A DNA stretch of 64,000 nt from NCBI GenBank assembly GCA_950097015.1, contig CATNEN010000008.1, positions 186,001-250,000 of the forward strand. The letters run 5' to 3'. The notes under the pieces were generated by a model that saw nothing but the letters and a program-made list of their open reading frames with translations, ran no database searches and had not been told where the DNA came from. Source of the DNA: Macrostomum hystrix (lineage: Eukaryota > Platyhelminthes > Macrostomidae). Shown one piece after another: positions 33,913-46,323 of this stretch (position 1 is its first letter; each line of letters starts with the position of its first letter). Made by a program: the position numbers and the translations under genes.

Positions 33913-34605
33913 GAGTGTGTTCTAACTTATTAATTGTTGAAAAACTTTTTTTTCTAACTTATTTTTTGTCGGCTTTAGACCTCATTGGTGACCCAAAAGT
34001 AGAAAGCGTCAATATTTAAGTTGACACGGGTTAAATAACACAGCTGACAGCTTGTGTATTATGTGTGAGTTGGCGACCAATTTTTGGACTTGTAAAATCA
34101 TCTGGAAATGGTAAACCGAGAGGCAGAGCTGGCACTGAGTCTGATTGGAAGCTCAGCCAAAGGGAAGTCGCAGCCTCCAGTCTCCGCCTCTTTACTCATC
34201 CCTCCCGTCCCTCTCCGTCTCTCTGAGCGGTTCGTATTTAAATCTATAGGCTCTGTTGGGGCGGGAGCTGTGCTAGCCGAGCTATACAGAGGTCACAGTT
34301 CTGCCAACCCCAATCTCTCCTCTCAGCTGGTTCTCCCCTTCCGAAGCTTCCTTCCTAGCCGGCCGCATCCTCGGCTCCGTCGTTCTTCAAAATCCTCACC
34401 GAAATATCCCCCCAATAGCTTCCCTAAAACCGCCTCCCCTTAGTGCCAGAGAGACGAGGACAGAAAAACAAGGCCAGAGAATTGAGCTTAGACCCATAAA
34501 AATATATCGCCGTTTGCACCGTCCCTAGAGCAGCACTTTGGCTCCAGTTTGGCCATACCCGATTCTCAAATCCCAGAGCGATTGGAAGCAGAGTCCCTGG
34601 CAACG
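33913..34605. other. Probable promoter and leader of the next gene
   Basis: A TATTTAAAT at 34235 and a GGGGCGGG GC-box at 34258 suggest a promoter. A frame at 34108-34443 exists, but its composition is pyrimidine-rich and not convincingly coding. Confidence 0.35.
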
Positions 34606-35044
34606 ATGGAGCCGCCTATTCGCATTGAACTGCAGCCTCCAGCCGAGGAGAAACTCCTGCGTGACTGTCATTTCGCCGCCCGTTGTCATGGTAACGGCGT
34701 CCTCCTGCGCAGCAACGGACGCTGAGCAGACCGGCCAGGAGCCCGTTCTTCGTCGTCGCCAACTGTCGCCACCGTCTCGATCTAGACGCTCCCGCTCGCT
34801 GCCGTCGGTGCACGAGGAGCCGGCCGATTCGGCTGCCACCGGAGCCGGCGGCGCTGCATCGTCGGGCGCCACCGCCGGCGCCGCGCCTTCACCCGGCAGT
34901 CGGCGGAAATTGTCGGACTCGGCGCGTCGGCTGGCTCTGGACACCATGCCGGCACCTGTGGACCCCACAGCTAAGCAGCGGCGCAGATCCTTTGATGTCT
35001 CAGCGTTGCAGAAGAATTTGGGAGCCATTCAGGAGAACGACTGA
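34606..35044 (+). CDS. Small unrecognised Ser/Arg-rich protein
   Basis: A coding-like stretch on the plus strand with stop at 35042-35044. It contains RRRQLSPPSRSRRSRSLPS, an Ala/Gly linker, SRRKLSDSARRLALDTMP and KQRRRSFDVSALQKNLGAI. The RRxS sites suit basophilic kinases such as PKA, so a cytosolic phosphoprotein is plausible; no family is recognised. Two start models exist. ATG 34688 gives 118 aa with no intron. ATG 34606 (AACGATGG context, MEPPIRIELQPPAEEKLLRD) needs removal of 34691-34712, a 22-bp GT...AG segment, to enter the same frame and gives about 138 aa. The second start is more coding-like, but the intron would be extraordinarily short. An indel is another explanation. Confidence 0.55.
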
Positions 35045-35217
35045 TGGAATAACTAGCTGATGGGACTTTTCTTTATCCGTTTCTTACGAAAACCGGAATA
35101 TTTTTCTCCTAGAGATCAAATTTTCTGTGTTTAAAGCTTGGAATCTACGAGTACTTGTCAGCGTCTATTTTATTTTAAAAGTTCACAGGTCCATGAACTT
35201 TGCTGTCCAGAACATGC

Positions 35218-35640
35218 AATCTAGATAAGTTGCAGTCGATACGATTGCAATCTAGATAAGTTGCAGTCGATACGATTGCAATCTAGATAAGTTGCAGTCG
35301 ATACGATTGCAATCTAGATAAGATGCAGTCAATACGATTGCAATCTAGCTAAGTTGCAGTCAATACGATTGCAATCTGGATAAGTTTCAGTCGATACGAT
35401 TGCAATCTGGATAAGTTTCAGTCGATACGATTGCAATCCAGATAAGTTTCAGTCGATACGATTGCAATCTGGATAAGTTTCAGTCGATACGATTGCAATC
35501 CAGATAAGTTGCAGTCGATACGATTGCAATCTGGATAAGTTTCAGTCGATACGATTGCAATCTAGATAAGTTTCAGTCGATACGATTGCAATCTAGATAA
35601 GTTTCAGTCGATACGATTGCAATCTAGATCAGTTGCAGTC
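35218..35640. repeat. 31-bp minisatellite, about 14 copies
   Basis: Tandem unit GATTGCAATCTAGATAAGTT plus GCAGTCGATAC (31 bp), with TTTCAG/TTGCAG and TCTAG/TCTGG/TCCAG variants. Each unit holds the palindrome GATTGCAATC. Confidence 0.95.
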
Positions 35641-36280
35641 AATATGATACGTTAGCAGCGGCGAATTAATGGTTTACGATGATCTGTGTGCTATAGGCGA
35701 GCAATTTCTTTATATTTTTTATGGACTGTTTGCCAGTATTTAGAATTATCAACAGGTAATCCTTTTTTGATAGCATACAGAAATTATTGGATAGAAATTT
35801 AATGAGTAATTAAACATATTTTATGACCTTTTGTGCTGGATATTCGAGTGTACACTTTTCATTAGAATCTAGAAATCTACCTTAATTCTTAAAAAATTTT
35901 CTCACAACGGTCATATTTTACTAATCATTTCTTTCTGAATGCATTCCTGAAGTACTACAAGCTAGAATATATCAATAAATGTTATTACATAAAATGTTCT
36001 GTGCGTACTTGAATCGGTTCAATCACTGCACTAAATGGAAGTAGAGTTTAGCACCATTGCGAGCTCTAGCCTAAGATCCCACTAAATGTTACTCTCTCTT
36101 CATCTCTTAATATTTCCGCCCCAGCATTGAGGCTAATATGTTCAAATGTGAGTCATTGTATCCTACCTCTTCTGCTGTTAACACAAGACCTATGATATGA
36201 TAAGACTGTGACAGGTTTACAAGGTTTATACTCTTTGCACTCGCCTGCACCGACACCGCGAACACTTTATAAGTCTGCTT
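35641..36280. other. AT-rich intergenic DNA
   Basis: No gene or repeat recognised. Confidence 0.45.
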
Positions 36281-36780
36281 AATGCTTTGCTACAGCCTCA
36301 TCAGAACCATTCTTCCTCAACCTCTCCCTTCCACTCAATCTCTTCCTCCTCCTCCTCTACCTTCCTCAACCACTCCCTTCTTCTCCCTCCCTTCTTCTCC
36401 CTTCCTCTCCCTCCCTTCTTCTCCCTCCCTCTCCCTCCCTGCTTCTCCCTCCCTGCTTCTCCCTCCCTTCTTCTCCCTCCCTCCCTCTCCCTCCCTTCTT
36501 CTCCCTCCCTTCTTCTCTCTCCCTTCTTCTCCCTCCCTTCTTCTCCCTCCCTTCTTCTCTCTTCTTCTCCCTCCATTCTTCTCCCTCCCTCTCCCTCCCT
36601 TCTTCCCCCTCCCTCTCCCTCCCTTATTCTCCCTCCCTCTCCCTCCCTTCTTCCCCCTCCCTCTCCCTCCCTTATTCTCCCTCCCTCTCCCTCCCTTCTT
36701 CTCCCTCCCTCCCTCTCCCTCCCTTCTTCTCCCTCTCTTCTTCTCCCTACATTCCTCTCTCTCTTCCTTCCACTCTAGTT
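36281..36780. repeat. Polypyrimidine CTCCCTCCCTTCTT tract
   Basis: Nearly pure C/T on the plus strand in imperfect 12-14-bp units. All long frames (SLPSSPSLLLP and the like) are artefacts. Confidence 0.9.
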
Positions 36781-37229
36781 TTTTTCGCCCTCTCTCCCTG
36801 TCCTCCTATCGTCCCGTCCTACATACTCGTATTTTCCTTCCCATTTCCTTTCTTCCATAATTCTATCGCGTTCGCTTCTTGATTGCCTCATCAGAATTTA
36901 CGATTCTCAATCCTTCATCGCCTGTGTCTCTTTCAACCTTTGACTCTTCAGCTCTGATCGCACGGTCGAAAAATCTCGTCTAGTTGTGAAATGCCTGTCA
37001 CTTTCACGGCCAGGGCTTTCTCCTTCAATAATCCTCAATCCGATTTCTCCCTTTTACACTTAGACTAGTCCGCTACTACTCACGTCCTCAAGAAACTCTT
37101 CCCTATTCAATTTCTCGAATCCCCAATGACCCATTTACCTTCCGAAGTGTTTTATTCGCAAATACATTTCTCAGACAGTCTATCGCAAAATGATCTATAT
37201 TATTTTAAGTCGCTCACCTTGACGGCTGA
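36781..37229. other. Unique C/T-rich intergenic DNA
   Basis: No gene seen; still somewhat pyrimidine-rich at its left end. Confidence 0.4.
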
Positions 37230-37935
37230 CTGACAGAGAGAAGTGGAGATGCAGAGTAGGAGGAGAAGGAGAAGGAGGCGAGATAGTGGAGTAGACTAGA
37301 GACAGATGGAGAGAAGGAGGTGAGATAGTGGAGTAGACTAGAGAGAGATGGAGAGAAGGAGGTGAGATAGTGGAGTAGACGCGATAGAAATGAAGAGAAG
37401 GAGGGGAGATAGTGGAGTAGACTAGAGAGAGATGGAGAGAAGGAGGTGAGATAGTGGAGTAGACGCGATAGAAATGGAGAGAAGGAGGGGAGATAGTGGA
37501 GTAGACTAGAGAGAGATGGAGAGAAGGAGGTGAGATAGTGGAGTAGACGCGATAGAAATGGAGAGAAGGAGGGGAGATAGTGGAGTAGACTAGAGAGATG
37601 GAGAGAAGGAGGCGAGATAGTGGAGTAGACTAGAGAGAGATGGAGAGAAGTAGGTGATAGTGGAGTAGACTAGAGAGAGATGGAGAGAAGGAGGTGAGAT
37701 AGTGGAGTAGACTAGAGAGGATGGAGAGAAGGAGGGGAGATAGTGGAGTAGACTAGAGAGAGATGGAGAGAAGGAGGCGAGATAGTGGAGTAGACTAGAG
37801 AGAGACGGAGAGATGGAGGGGAGATAGTGGAGTAGACTAGAGAGAGACGGAGAGAAGGAGGGGAGATAGTGGAGTAGACACGAGAGAGACGGAGAGAAGG
37901 AGGGGCGATAGTGGAGTAGACGAGAGAGACGCATA
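37230..37935. repeat. 42-bp GA-rich minisatellite, about 16 copies
   Basis: Unit of about 42 bp containing GGTGAGATAGTGGAGTAGAC and GAGAGAGATGGAGAGAAGGA. Variants (CGCGATAGAAATG) alternate in order, so higher-order blocks were duplicated. Confidence 0.95.
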
Positions 37936-38465
37936 CCACCGCAGCTACATAGGCTGAGTAAGTATGTATTAAAGGCCGAGTGTTTAGTGATTCAATGGAG
38001 GCGGAGTCTGCTCAGATAAGCATCGGGTAATGGAATGAGCAGAAAGTGAGTGTAGAGGAGTCAATTCAGGATAGGAAGGCAATTTTGTCGGAGAAAAAAA
38101 CGGCACGAGTCGTGTCAAGCATAGGGCTGATCTACCATGGCATGGCACAATGGGCATAGGAGACAGTGAGCACACAGTTCTATAAAAGCTGCTATACTCA
38201 GCTGCCGGATGGCTTGCGGCAAAAGCTGGCATGCTGAAGAGGGAATGGAGGATCGTTAGCTGTTTGCCAAGAGAAGATCCCCCTAGTTTAGCTCTCACAG
38301 CCAACTCATTGATCCAGTACTAGATTAGAAATTACCCATATATATGCGTTCAATTAGGCCATTTTTTGTTTTAAAAGTGCGCTTATCGCTTCCTCTCCGT
38401 CTGTTTCTCGCTCTCTCTTTCTCTCTCCTGCTTCTATAGCTGATAATGTTGCTAGCTGAGTGAGT
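37936..38465. other. Unique intergenic DNA
   Basis: A minus-strand frame at 38304-37984 (106 codons) has a Met start but no recognised similarity or splice context; I see no gene here. Confidence 0.4.
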
Positions 38466-39308
38466 ATGGAAGGGTAGACGGAGTGGGAATAGGGTAGTGG
38501 GAGTGGGAATGGGGTAGGAGGGGTGGGAATGGGGTAGGAGGGGTGGGAATGGGGAAGAGGGAGTGGGAATGGGGAAGAGGGAGTGGTAATGGAGGTAGAG
38601 GGAGTGGTAATGGAGGTAACGGGAGTGGGAATGGGTAGAGGGATTAAGAATGGAGGTAGAGGGAGGGGTGGGAATGGGGAAGAGGGAGTGGGAATGGAGG
38701 TAGAGGGAGTGGGAATGGAGGTAGAGGGAGTGGTAATGGAGGTAGAGGCAGTGGGAATGGGGTAGAGGAAGTGGTAATGGAGGTAGAGGCAGTGGGAATG
38801 GAGGTAGAGGGAGTGATAAAGGAGGTGGAGGGAGTGGGAATGGGGTAGAGGGATTAAGAATGGAGGTAGAGGGAGTGGGGGAATGGGGTTAAGGAGTGGT
38901 AATGGAGGTAGAGGGAGTGGGAATGGGGTAGAGGGAGTTGGAATGGAGTAGAGGGAGTGGTAATGAAGGTAGAGGCAGTGGGAATGGGGTAGAGGAAGTG
39001 GTAATGAAAGTAGAGGGAGTGGTAATGGAGGTAGAGGCAGTGGGAATGGGGTAGAGGAAGTGGTAATGGAAGTAGAGGGAGTGGTAATGGAGGTAGAGGC
39101 AGTGGGAATGGGGTAGAGGAAGTGGTAATGGAAGTAGAGGGAGTGGTAATGGAGGTAGAGGCAGTGGGAATGGGGTAGAGGAAGTGGTAATGGAGGTAGA
39201 GGCAGTGGGAATGGGGTAGAGGAAGTGGTAATGGAGGTAGAGGCAGTGGGAATGGAGGTAGAGGGAGTGATAAAGGAGGTGGAGGGAGTGGGAATGGGGT
39301 AGAGGAAG
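38466..39308. repeat. 18-20-bp GA/T-rich minisatellite
   Basis: About 45 copies of variants of GGGAATGGGGTAGAGGGAGT and GGTAATGGAGGTAGAGGCAGT. Its reverse complement resembles the 44.2-45.2 kb array (CCATTCCCACTCCCTCTA), so the two arrays are inverted relatives. Confidence 0.9.
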
Positions 39309-39889
39309 GAGGCTGGATCATAGTTGAAGGCAAGCGTGCTGAAGGAGCGATGGGTAGAAAGCCGAAAGCCTTCTAGTGGTGGAGAATTCAGGCCTGCAAG
39401 TTGGTTTCAAGTTTCTTTGCTTTCCGCGGAAAAAATGCAATTTCAACTGACAATTGTTGCTTCGTTTCTTAATTTGGCTGCTGCCTCCATCATGCTGTGT
39501 CTGATTTCCAGCTTCTGCTTTATTCTGTTTCTGATTTTGTAACAATATCCCGGGCTCCTAAATCACATCACAAAATGCTAATGTGCTATTTCTATCATTT
39601 TTCCATACTCCTGTTCTCCTCGTTGTTAGCGCTTCGTATCTTTTATTCAGAATGAATTTCTGGCCGATATTAAAATTTGCTTTCTTTGTGATTTATAAAT
39701 AGTTTTCTTTCTAACTGACACTTCCAACTACTGGCTAAGTAGCAAGTAACGTAAATTTTACCTGGGTGAATAAATTTGTGGTTTTTATTCTAATTTTGGA
39801 GATAGGGAAATGAAGACGGAGATATGTAGGGCTGAGAGTATGAGAAGTTGATAAGAGCGGGGGAAACCAGTAGAGAGGGAGTGAAAGAA
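39309..39889. other. Unique intergenic DNA
   Basis: No gene recognised; a 72-codon plus-strand frame (39324-39542) has a hydrophobic end but no supporting context. Confidence 0.4.
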
Positions 39890-40220
39890 CTTAGGAGAGT
39901 AGAGACGGAGAGGGAGAGTAGAGTGGGTGTGTGAGATGGAGAGTACAGTAGGAGGGAGTGAGAGCAGAGTGGAGGAGAAGGAGAGGCAGAGAGGGAGAGG
40001 GAGAGAGAGGTAGAAAGGATAGATTAAGAGATAGAGACGGAGAGAAGGTGAGGTAGAGATGGAGGGAGAGAAGGAGAGGGGTAGAGGGAGGGAGAGAAGG
40101 CGAGGTAGAGAGGGAGGGAGAGAGGAGGAGAGGTAGAGAGGGAGAGAAGGAGAGGTAGAGAGGGAGGGGGAGAAGGAGAGAATGTGATGTAGAGAGGTAT
40201 TGAGAGAGTGTATTGAGGGC
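39890..40220. repeat. Polypurine GAGAGGTAGAGAGGGAG tract
   Basis: Imperfect GA-rich repeats of about 16-20 bp with no clear long unit. Confidence 0.8.
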
Positions 40221-41290
40221 GATAATGAGAGTTGAGAATTAGACGGGAGCGATCCAGAGTTGATAGAGAGATGCATTAAGAAAATGGCAAACGAAAGCGA
40301 AACGTTTAAAAGCCTTTCCCCAACTAGAAATTGGCAGTTTTCCGTGAAAAAAAGTGAGTTAGATTTTTAAATCCCAGAAAATTGTTGAAGCAAACCTTAA
40401 TTTTTGCGAGTTGCGTTAAAATCAGACAGGGCACTATTGACCCCACAGATCAAGTTAATGATTGCAAACAGCTAATATTGGACCTCATATTTAAATGGTA
40501 ATTATATACCTGATATCGATGCTCAAAATGTTGCGTTCAGGAATCCCTTTAGGGTGGGGCAAACACGCAAGCGCAAACCGCATAGAAGTTTTTGCGTAAC
40601 AAGTCGAGCTGGCTCAATTTTCAGTTGCGTCACAACCTATACAGCCAATAAGCATCGGAATTTGTGAAAAACTCAAACTTTTCCTGTACTGATCTGTCTG
40701 CCGTGTATACTGCATATGACGCAATGTGGCAGCTGAATGAGTGATGCAAGACTTTGCGCAGATTCTGCCAACTCCTGGACTGTGATCGATTGGTGATGAT
40801 GAAGCTGGGTTGATGAGAAAGCACAATGACCATCTAGTTTCGCGCGCTCCCTTTCAAAGAGAGAGATTTATGTTCCGTCTCATTGTTACAAACGATGGTA
40901 ATAAGTTTTGGATGGATATTTTCGGGCCACGGGGTCTATACTCGTAAATGGTGCATGGGACAGCCGCACACTGATCCCAGTTACAGATCTCCGGGTCTGT
41001 TTACATGTGTGCGTGTGCGTGTGTGTGTGTGTGCGTGTGTGTGCACAAGATTGATGGCCTCACTGACCAGTGGAACACACAATACCGCAAGGTAAAGCAG
41101 CTGCTATTTCCATTGACTTTGTCGGCGCGTCAAAGTCAGCAGCAAATCTCTATGCCTGTGCCCACCCTCTCTAGGTAATGCGATTCTCTCTTTTTTGTAA
41201 AGTTAAGAAACTTTTGTCAGCCAAATATTTTCATTCGATAGCAATCGGTGACCCATCGATTGATTTGAAATCAAAATGAATCAAAAGAGT
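40221..41290. other. Unique intergenic DNA with a GT run
   Basis: Nothing coding seen. A (GT)n/(GC)n microsatellite lies at about 41008-41042. Confidence 0.45.
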
Positions 41291-41314
41291 GACCTAGTAC
41301 GACGTAATTAATTT

Positions 41315-42180
41315 CGGATCGGAAGAGTGACCCATCGATAGATCTGGGTTCTGAAGAGTGACCCATCGATAGATCTGGGTTCTGAAGAGTGACCCATCGA
41401 TAGATCTGGGTTCTGAAGAGTGACCCATCGCTAGATCTAGGTTCTGAAGAGTGACCCATCGATAGATCTGGGTTCTGAAGAGTGACCCATCGATAGATCT
41501 GGGTTCTGAAGAGTGACCCATCGATAGATCTGGGTTCTGAAGAGTGACCCATCGATAGATCTGGGTTCTGAAGAGTGACCCATCGATAGATCTGGGTTCT
41601 GAAGAGTGACCCATCGATAGATCTGGGTCCTGAAGAGTGACCCATCGATTGATCTGGGTCCTGAAGAGTGACCCATCGATTGATCTGGGTTCTGAAGAGT
41701 GACCCATCGATTGATCTGGGTTCTGAAGAGTGACCCATCGATTGATCTGGGTTCTGAAGAGTGACCCATCGATTGATCTGGGTTCTGAAGAGTGACCCAT
41801 CGATTGATCTGGGTCCTGAAGAGTGACCCATCGATAGATCCGGGTTCTGAAGAGTGACCCATCGATAGATCCGGGTTCTGAAGAGTGACCCATCGATAGA
41901 TCCGGGTTCTGAAGAGTGACCCATCGCTAGATCTGGGTTCTGAAGAGTGACCCATCGATAGATCTGGGTTCTGAAGAGTGACCCATCGATAGATCCGGGT
42001 TCTGAAGAGTGACCCATCGATAGATCTGGGTTCTGAAGAGTGACCCATCGAAAGATCTGGGTTCTGAAGAGTGACCCATCGATTGATCTGGGTCCTGAAG
42101 AGTGACCCATCGATAGATCTGGGTTCTGAAGAGTGACCCATCGATAGATCCGGGTTCTGAAGAGTGACCCATCGATCGAT
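41315..42180. repeat. 32-bp minisatellite, about 27 copies
   Basis: Highly uniform 32-bp unit GATCTGGGTTCTGAAGAGTG plus ACCCATCGATAG, with AG/TG and GGTTC/GGTCC/CGGGTTC variants. Each unit offers ATCGAT and AGATCT palindromes. All three minus frames stay open for about 200-280 codons only because of the repeat. Confidence 0.95.
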
Positions 42181-44195
42181 TGGTTGCCAGAAGCTGTACT
42201 ATCAGTGAATCTCAGATCAAAGCGTCACACACAAAGAAGATCAGAAAGTTCAGAAGTAGCCAGTTAAACGCAAACGCAGCTTTCTCTGTCTTTGGCTTTC
42301 TTCCTGGCTCCATCACAGAACTGGATATTTGACGAATTGAAAAGTGAATGCAGTGAATTAGCAGCTATACTCAATAGATCGATCACCCGGCAAAGAACAG
42401 GCAGAGAGGTGGAATGCTTCGCTGCTATATTAGTTGCTATGCGTCAAGCGGCTTTTAGCTGAATAAAAGAGCAATGCCATTCGCAACCTCTTCGGCTAAT
42501 CTATGTCGCATCGAAAATCCGTTCGAATTTAAGCTTCTTGTATTTTCAGTCCAAACTTCAGTGCAGAATGTTGCTTGAAAAAAAGGAAGACAAATGAGAA
42601 GAATTCATGGGTCCTAAATGCAGGAGGAGCACATCTTTATACACTGTCGCGGTCTTGCAGGCATTGTCGGCCTCTTAAAAAGGCAGTCCAGCACCCGTCT
42701 GAGGATAAGGATTGATTGCTAACAGGCACCGCTTGTGTCCTGTCGGCCTCTAATATCTCATTGGGATAAGGGCGGCAACTTCAATCCCCCATCACCAATG
42801 TGTGCCGCCTGTCAACCGACGGTAAAATTTGGAACCCGGATAGATCGCTTAAGACTGTGAGAGAGAATGAGGGACAGACACTTATAGTAAAAGTGAGAGT
42901 TGAATTTTTGATGGGTTAGTTATTCTATATTACCTGCGACTTTTAGCTAGACGCGGAGAAATATAAGAGAGGGGTTTGGCGCAAAACAGAAGCTGCGGGA
43001 GCGCAGATCAGGAGCTGCGATCTGCATGGGATCTGCTTGCGGATGTTGAAGAGAAAGAGCCAGTGCACGGCTAGAAGAGGGCCGCCGGAGACTTATTAGA
43101 AAACAAGAAATAAGAAAAAGAAGAAACGAACCAGGAGCCGCCGCCCCAGTAGCTGCCCTCAGCTCCCAGCTCCTCGGGTGATGGATGAGCCCGCCGAGTG
43201 ACTGATCGCCGCCTGCCCGGCTTTGAACGTGTCACCAAGGGCCCTGGGAGATGGGAGAAATCAGGGTTCAGGGGAGAGAGAGAAAGGAGAGGGGTTGGAT
43301 GAGAGGAAGCGCGCGAGCGAGCGAAAATTAGGCAACGAAGAGGTTTGCAAAGATTGCCAAAAAAACTAGAAGAAGTTATCCCCTAAATCAAAAAAGACTT
43401 TCCTCTCCGGCTTCTGGGGTTATTTTCCAAGAAAAACTTTCGTTTTCGTTGGATATAATCCGTCAATTCACTGCAGGCTAAGTAGGTCGGCCTGGCAAGT
43501 GTGAATTTCGACTCAAAGTTTTAATTTTTCACTTGACGCGTCATAGGGGCGACCTTTTAATTAATTCCGGGTTTCTGTCACGCTAAAGCTCTGCTGGTGC
43601 CTGGGACCGGTATAAACCGAATAATTAAAACTGCTTCAACAAAAACTGATGCTGCATGCGATTTTGGGAGGGGGAATTTAGCAAACAGACGCCGGTCAAG
43701 CAGAGGGTCGGGCATGAAATCTCCCCTTTTTTCTCTGTGAGCTGACGTTACTGTTGTTGACACTTTTTAGGCTGTGACCCTACCGATAGATATTTATGTG
43801 GGATCAGAGATTCATACAGGATGCGGGAGAGTCAAAGTGACATTTCAGCAAAGATCTGACTTTACGCAGCCTCAAACAATGGAATTATCCATTGTTTGTC
43901 CCTTGGGAACTCGCTGCTAAATTGTCAACCTGACATGCAGGACACACACGATGACTGTGACCAGTCCCAGACACAACAGCCATTTGACAAACTAACGAAT
44001 ATTTTTGAGACTAAAAACCAAACACGAAAGTTTCTAAAAATATGCTACCCCATCGATATTTTCAAATGGCACAGTTTTATAACACTGGCACCAATTTGAA
44101 GGATACAAACAATAATGCAACAGCGAGGCCGTTTAATTAACGTTAAGCAAATATCAATACAAAATATAGAAAAATAGCTAACGCTTTCGTATATT
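42181..44195. other. Unique DNA with a GC-rich island, no gene seen
   Basis: From about 43000 to 43340 the sequence is GC- and purine-rich (GCCGCCCCAGTAGCTGCCC; GCGCGCGAGCGAGCG) in contrast to its AT-rich flanks. This could be a promoter or a conserved regulatory island 3' of labial. No coding frame is convincing. Confidence 0.4.
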
Positions 44196-44199
44196 CCTA

Positions 44200-45170
44200 A
44201 CTCCATTCCCACTCCCTCTATCTCCATTCCCACTCCCTCTATCGCCATTCCCACTCCCTCTACTCCATTTCTACTCCCTCTACTCCATTTCTACTCCCTC
44301 TACTCCATTTCCACTCCCTCTACTCCATTTCCACTCCCTCTACTCCATTTCCACTCCCTCTACTCCATTTCCACTCCCTCTACTCCATTTCTACTCCCTC
44401 TACTCCATTTCTACTCCCTCTACTCCATTTCTACTCCCTCTACTCCATTTCCACTCCCTCTACTCCATTTCCACTCCCTCTACTCCATTTCTACTCCCTC
44501 TACTCCATTTCCACTCCCTCTACTCCATTTCCACTCCCTCTACTCCATTTCCACTCCCTCTACTCCATTTCCACTCCCTCTATCTCTATTCCCACTCCCT
44601 CTATCACCATTCCCAATCCCTCTATCACCATTCCCACTCCCTCTATCTCTATTCCCACTCCCTCTATCATCATTCCCACTCCCTCTATCTCTATTCCCAC
44701 TCCCTCTATCACCATTCCCAATCCCTCTATCACCATTCCCACTCCCTCTATCACCATTCCCAATCCCTCTATCTCTATTCCCACTCCCTCTATCACCATT
44801 CCCAATCCCTCTATCACCATTCCCACTCCCTCTATCACCATTCCCAATCCCTCTATCACCATTCCCAATCCCTCTATCTCTATTCCCACTCCCTCTATCA
44901 CCATTCCCAATCCCTCTATCACCATTCCCACTCCCTCTACTCCATTTCTACTCCCTCTACTCCATTTCCACTCCCTCTACTCCATTCCCACTCTCTCTAC
45001 TCCATTTCTACTCCCTCTACTCCATTTCTACTCACTCTACTCCATTTCCACTCCCTCTACTCCATTCCCACTCTCTACTCCATTTCTACTCCCTCTACTC
45101 CATTTCTACTCCCTCTACCCCATTCCCACTCCCTCTACCCCATTCCCACTCCCTCTATCTCCCTCTACCA
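44200..45170. repeat. 20/21-bp minisatellite (CCACTCCCTCTACTCCATTT)
   Basis: About 48 copies. Two subfamilies occur as blocks: a 20-bp TACTCCATTTCCACTCCCTC type and a 21-bp TATCACCATTCCCACTCCC type. The block order suggests array-level duplication. Confidence 0.95.
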
Positions 45171-45852
45171 ATTTATGAATTATTAGGAAAATAAGCCACA
45201 ATAATTAAACAAAGTTTAACTTCGCGAATCACGCTGGCAAAATGTCTGAGTTTATTGTTCAGTCTAACAACTGCGTATTTCGCACAGTTTCTATGAACAA
45301 TAATAGAAATGGCATTTCTCGTACAATATGTGCAATTCTCACAAACAACATACACGCCTCAGACCAATGAGTAGAACATTTTTTGATAACTTTTTTCATC
45401 GATAGCGATAATATAAATGGGAATTTTCAAATTTATATCTACATAATTGAAGAAGCTGAATAGAATATGCAGAATTGAATGAAAAATGTGATTGTTAAAC
45501 ATTATTTTCGATTTGTTATGATTTGCGATTCGATGTTCAGAACATTTGATAATTTGTTTACACGTCAATTAAATTAGGTTGTGTGGCTTAAGCATTAAGT
45601 TTGAGTAGAACGTCGAGCAAAATATATATATATATATATTTGTAAATATCATTTGTTTTAATTCGCACGAAAATCTACTAAGGAAGGACTTTTAAAATAC
45701 ACTACATATATTGTTGATTCATTAATGCAAAGTATCCGACGTAGCTCGTATCTAGAGATGATTCCAGTTTGACATTCAAAAAATGATGCAAGTAAACATG
45801 TGATTATAGCTCGTACAACAGATTGGGTGCATAATTATCGTCAGTTTAAACT
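45171..45852. other. 3' flank of labial
   Basis: Probable labial 3' untranslated region; AT-rich, with a TATATATATATATA run at about 45624. A minus-strand AATAAA (TTTATT at 45251) lies 600 bp past the stop. Confidence 0.4.
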
Positions 45853-46291
45853 TCAAGACGAAGCCACTAGCTGTTGCAGCTTCTCCTCCGAGCAGTCGCT
45901 GAGCTGTTCGGCTGTTGCGGCCGACTGCAACTGCAGGCCGCTCTTCATCAGGAAGCTGGACTCCTTCTGGCGCTTCTTCTGCTTCATGCGCCTGTTCTGG
46001 AACCAGATCTTCACCTGGGTCTCGTTCAGCGCCAAACTGCTGGCTATCTCTATTCGGCGTGCCCTGGTCAGGTACTTGTTGAAGTGGAACTCCTTCTCAA
46101 GCTCCGTCAGCTGCTTGTTGGTGAAGTTGGTCCGTCCGTTGCCCGGCACCATCAGGCAGCTCGGCGGAGAAGTCTGCTGGCCGTCTAGCGACATCGGGTG
46201 GCAATGCAGGACAGGTGGCTGCTGCTGTTGCTGCTGCAGTTGAAGCTGCAGTTGCTGCTGCTGCTGCTGTTGCTGTTGCAGTTGAAGCTGC

Positions 46292-46323
<32 letters not shown>

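Noticed and set aside
34108-34443. 111-codon frame upstream of the small Ser/Arg-rich gene
   Set aside because: Pyrimidine-driven Pro/Ser composition and overlap with promoter-like motifs; more likely leader DNA.
37984-38304. 106-codon minus-strand frame near a GA array
   Set aside because: No domain, signal peptide, promoter or splice support; composition is not distinctive.
41271-42172. Open frames of 80-280 codons (GSLFRTQIYRW repeats)
   Set aside because: Products of the 32-bp tandem repeat; three minus frames encode the same cyclic peptide.
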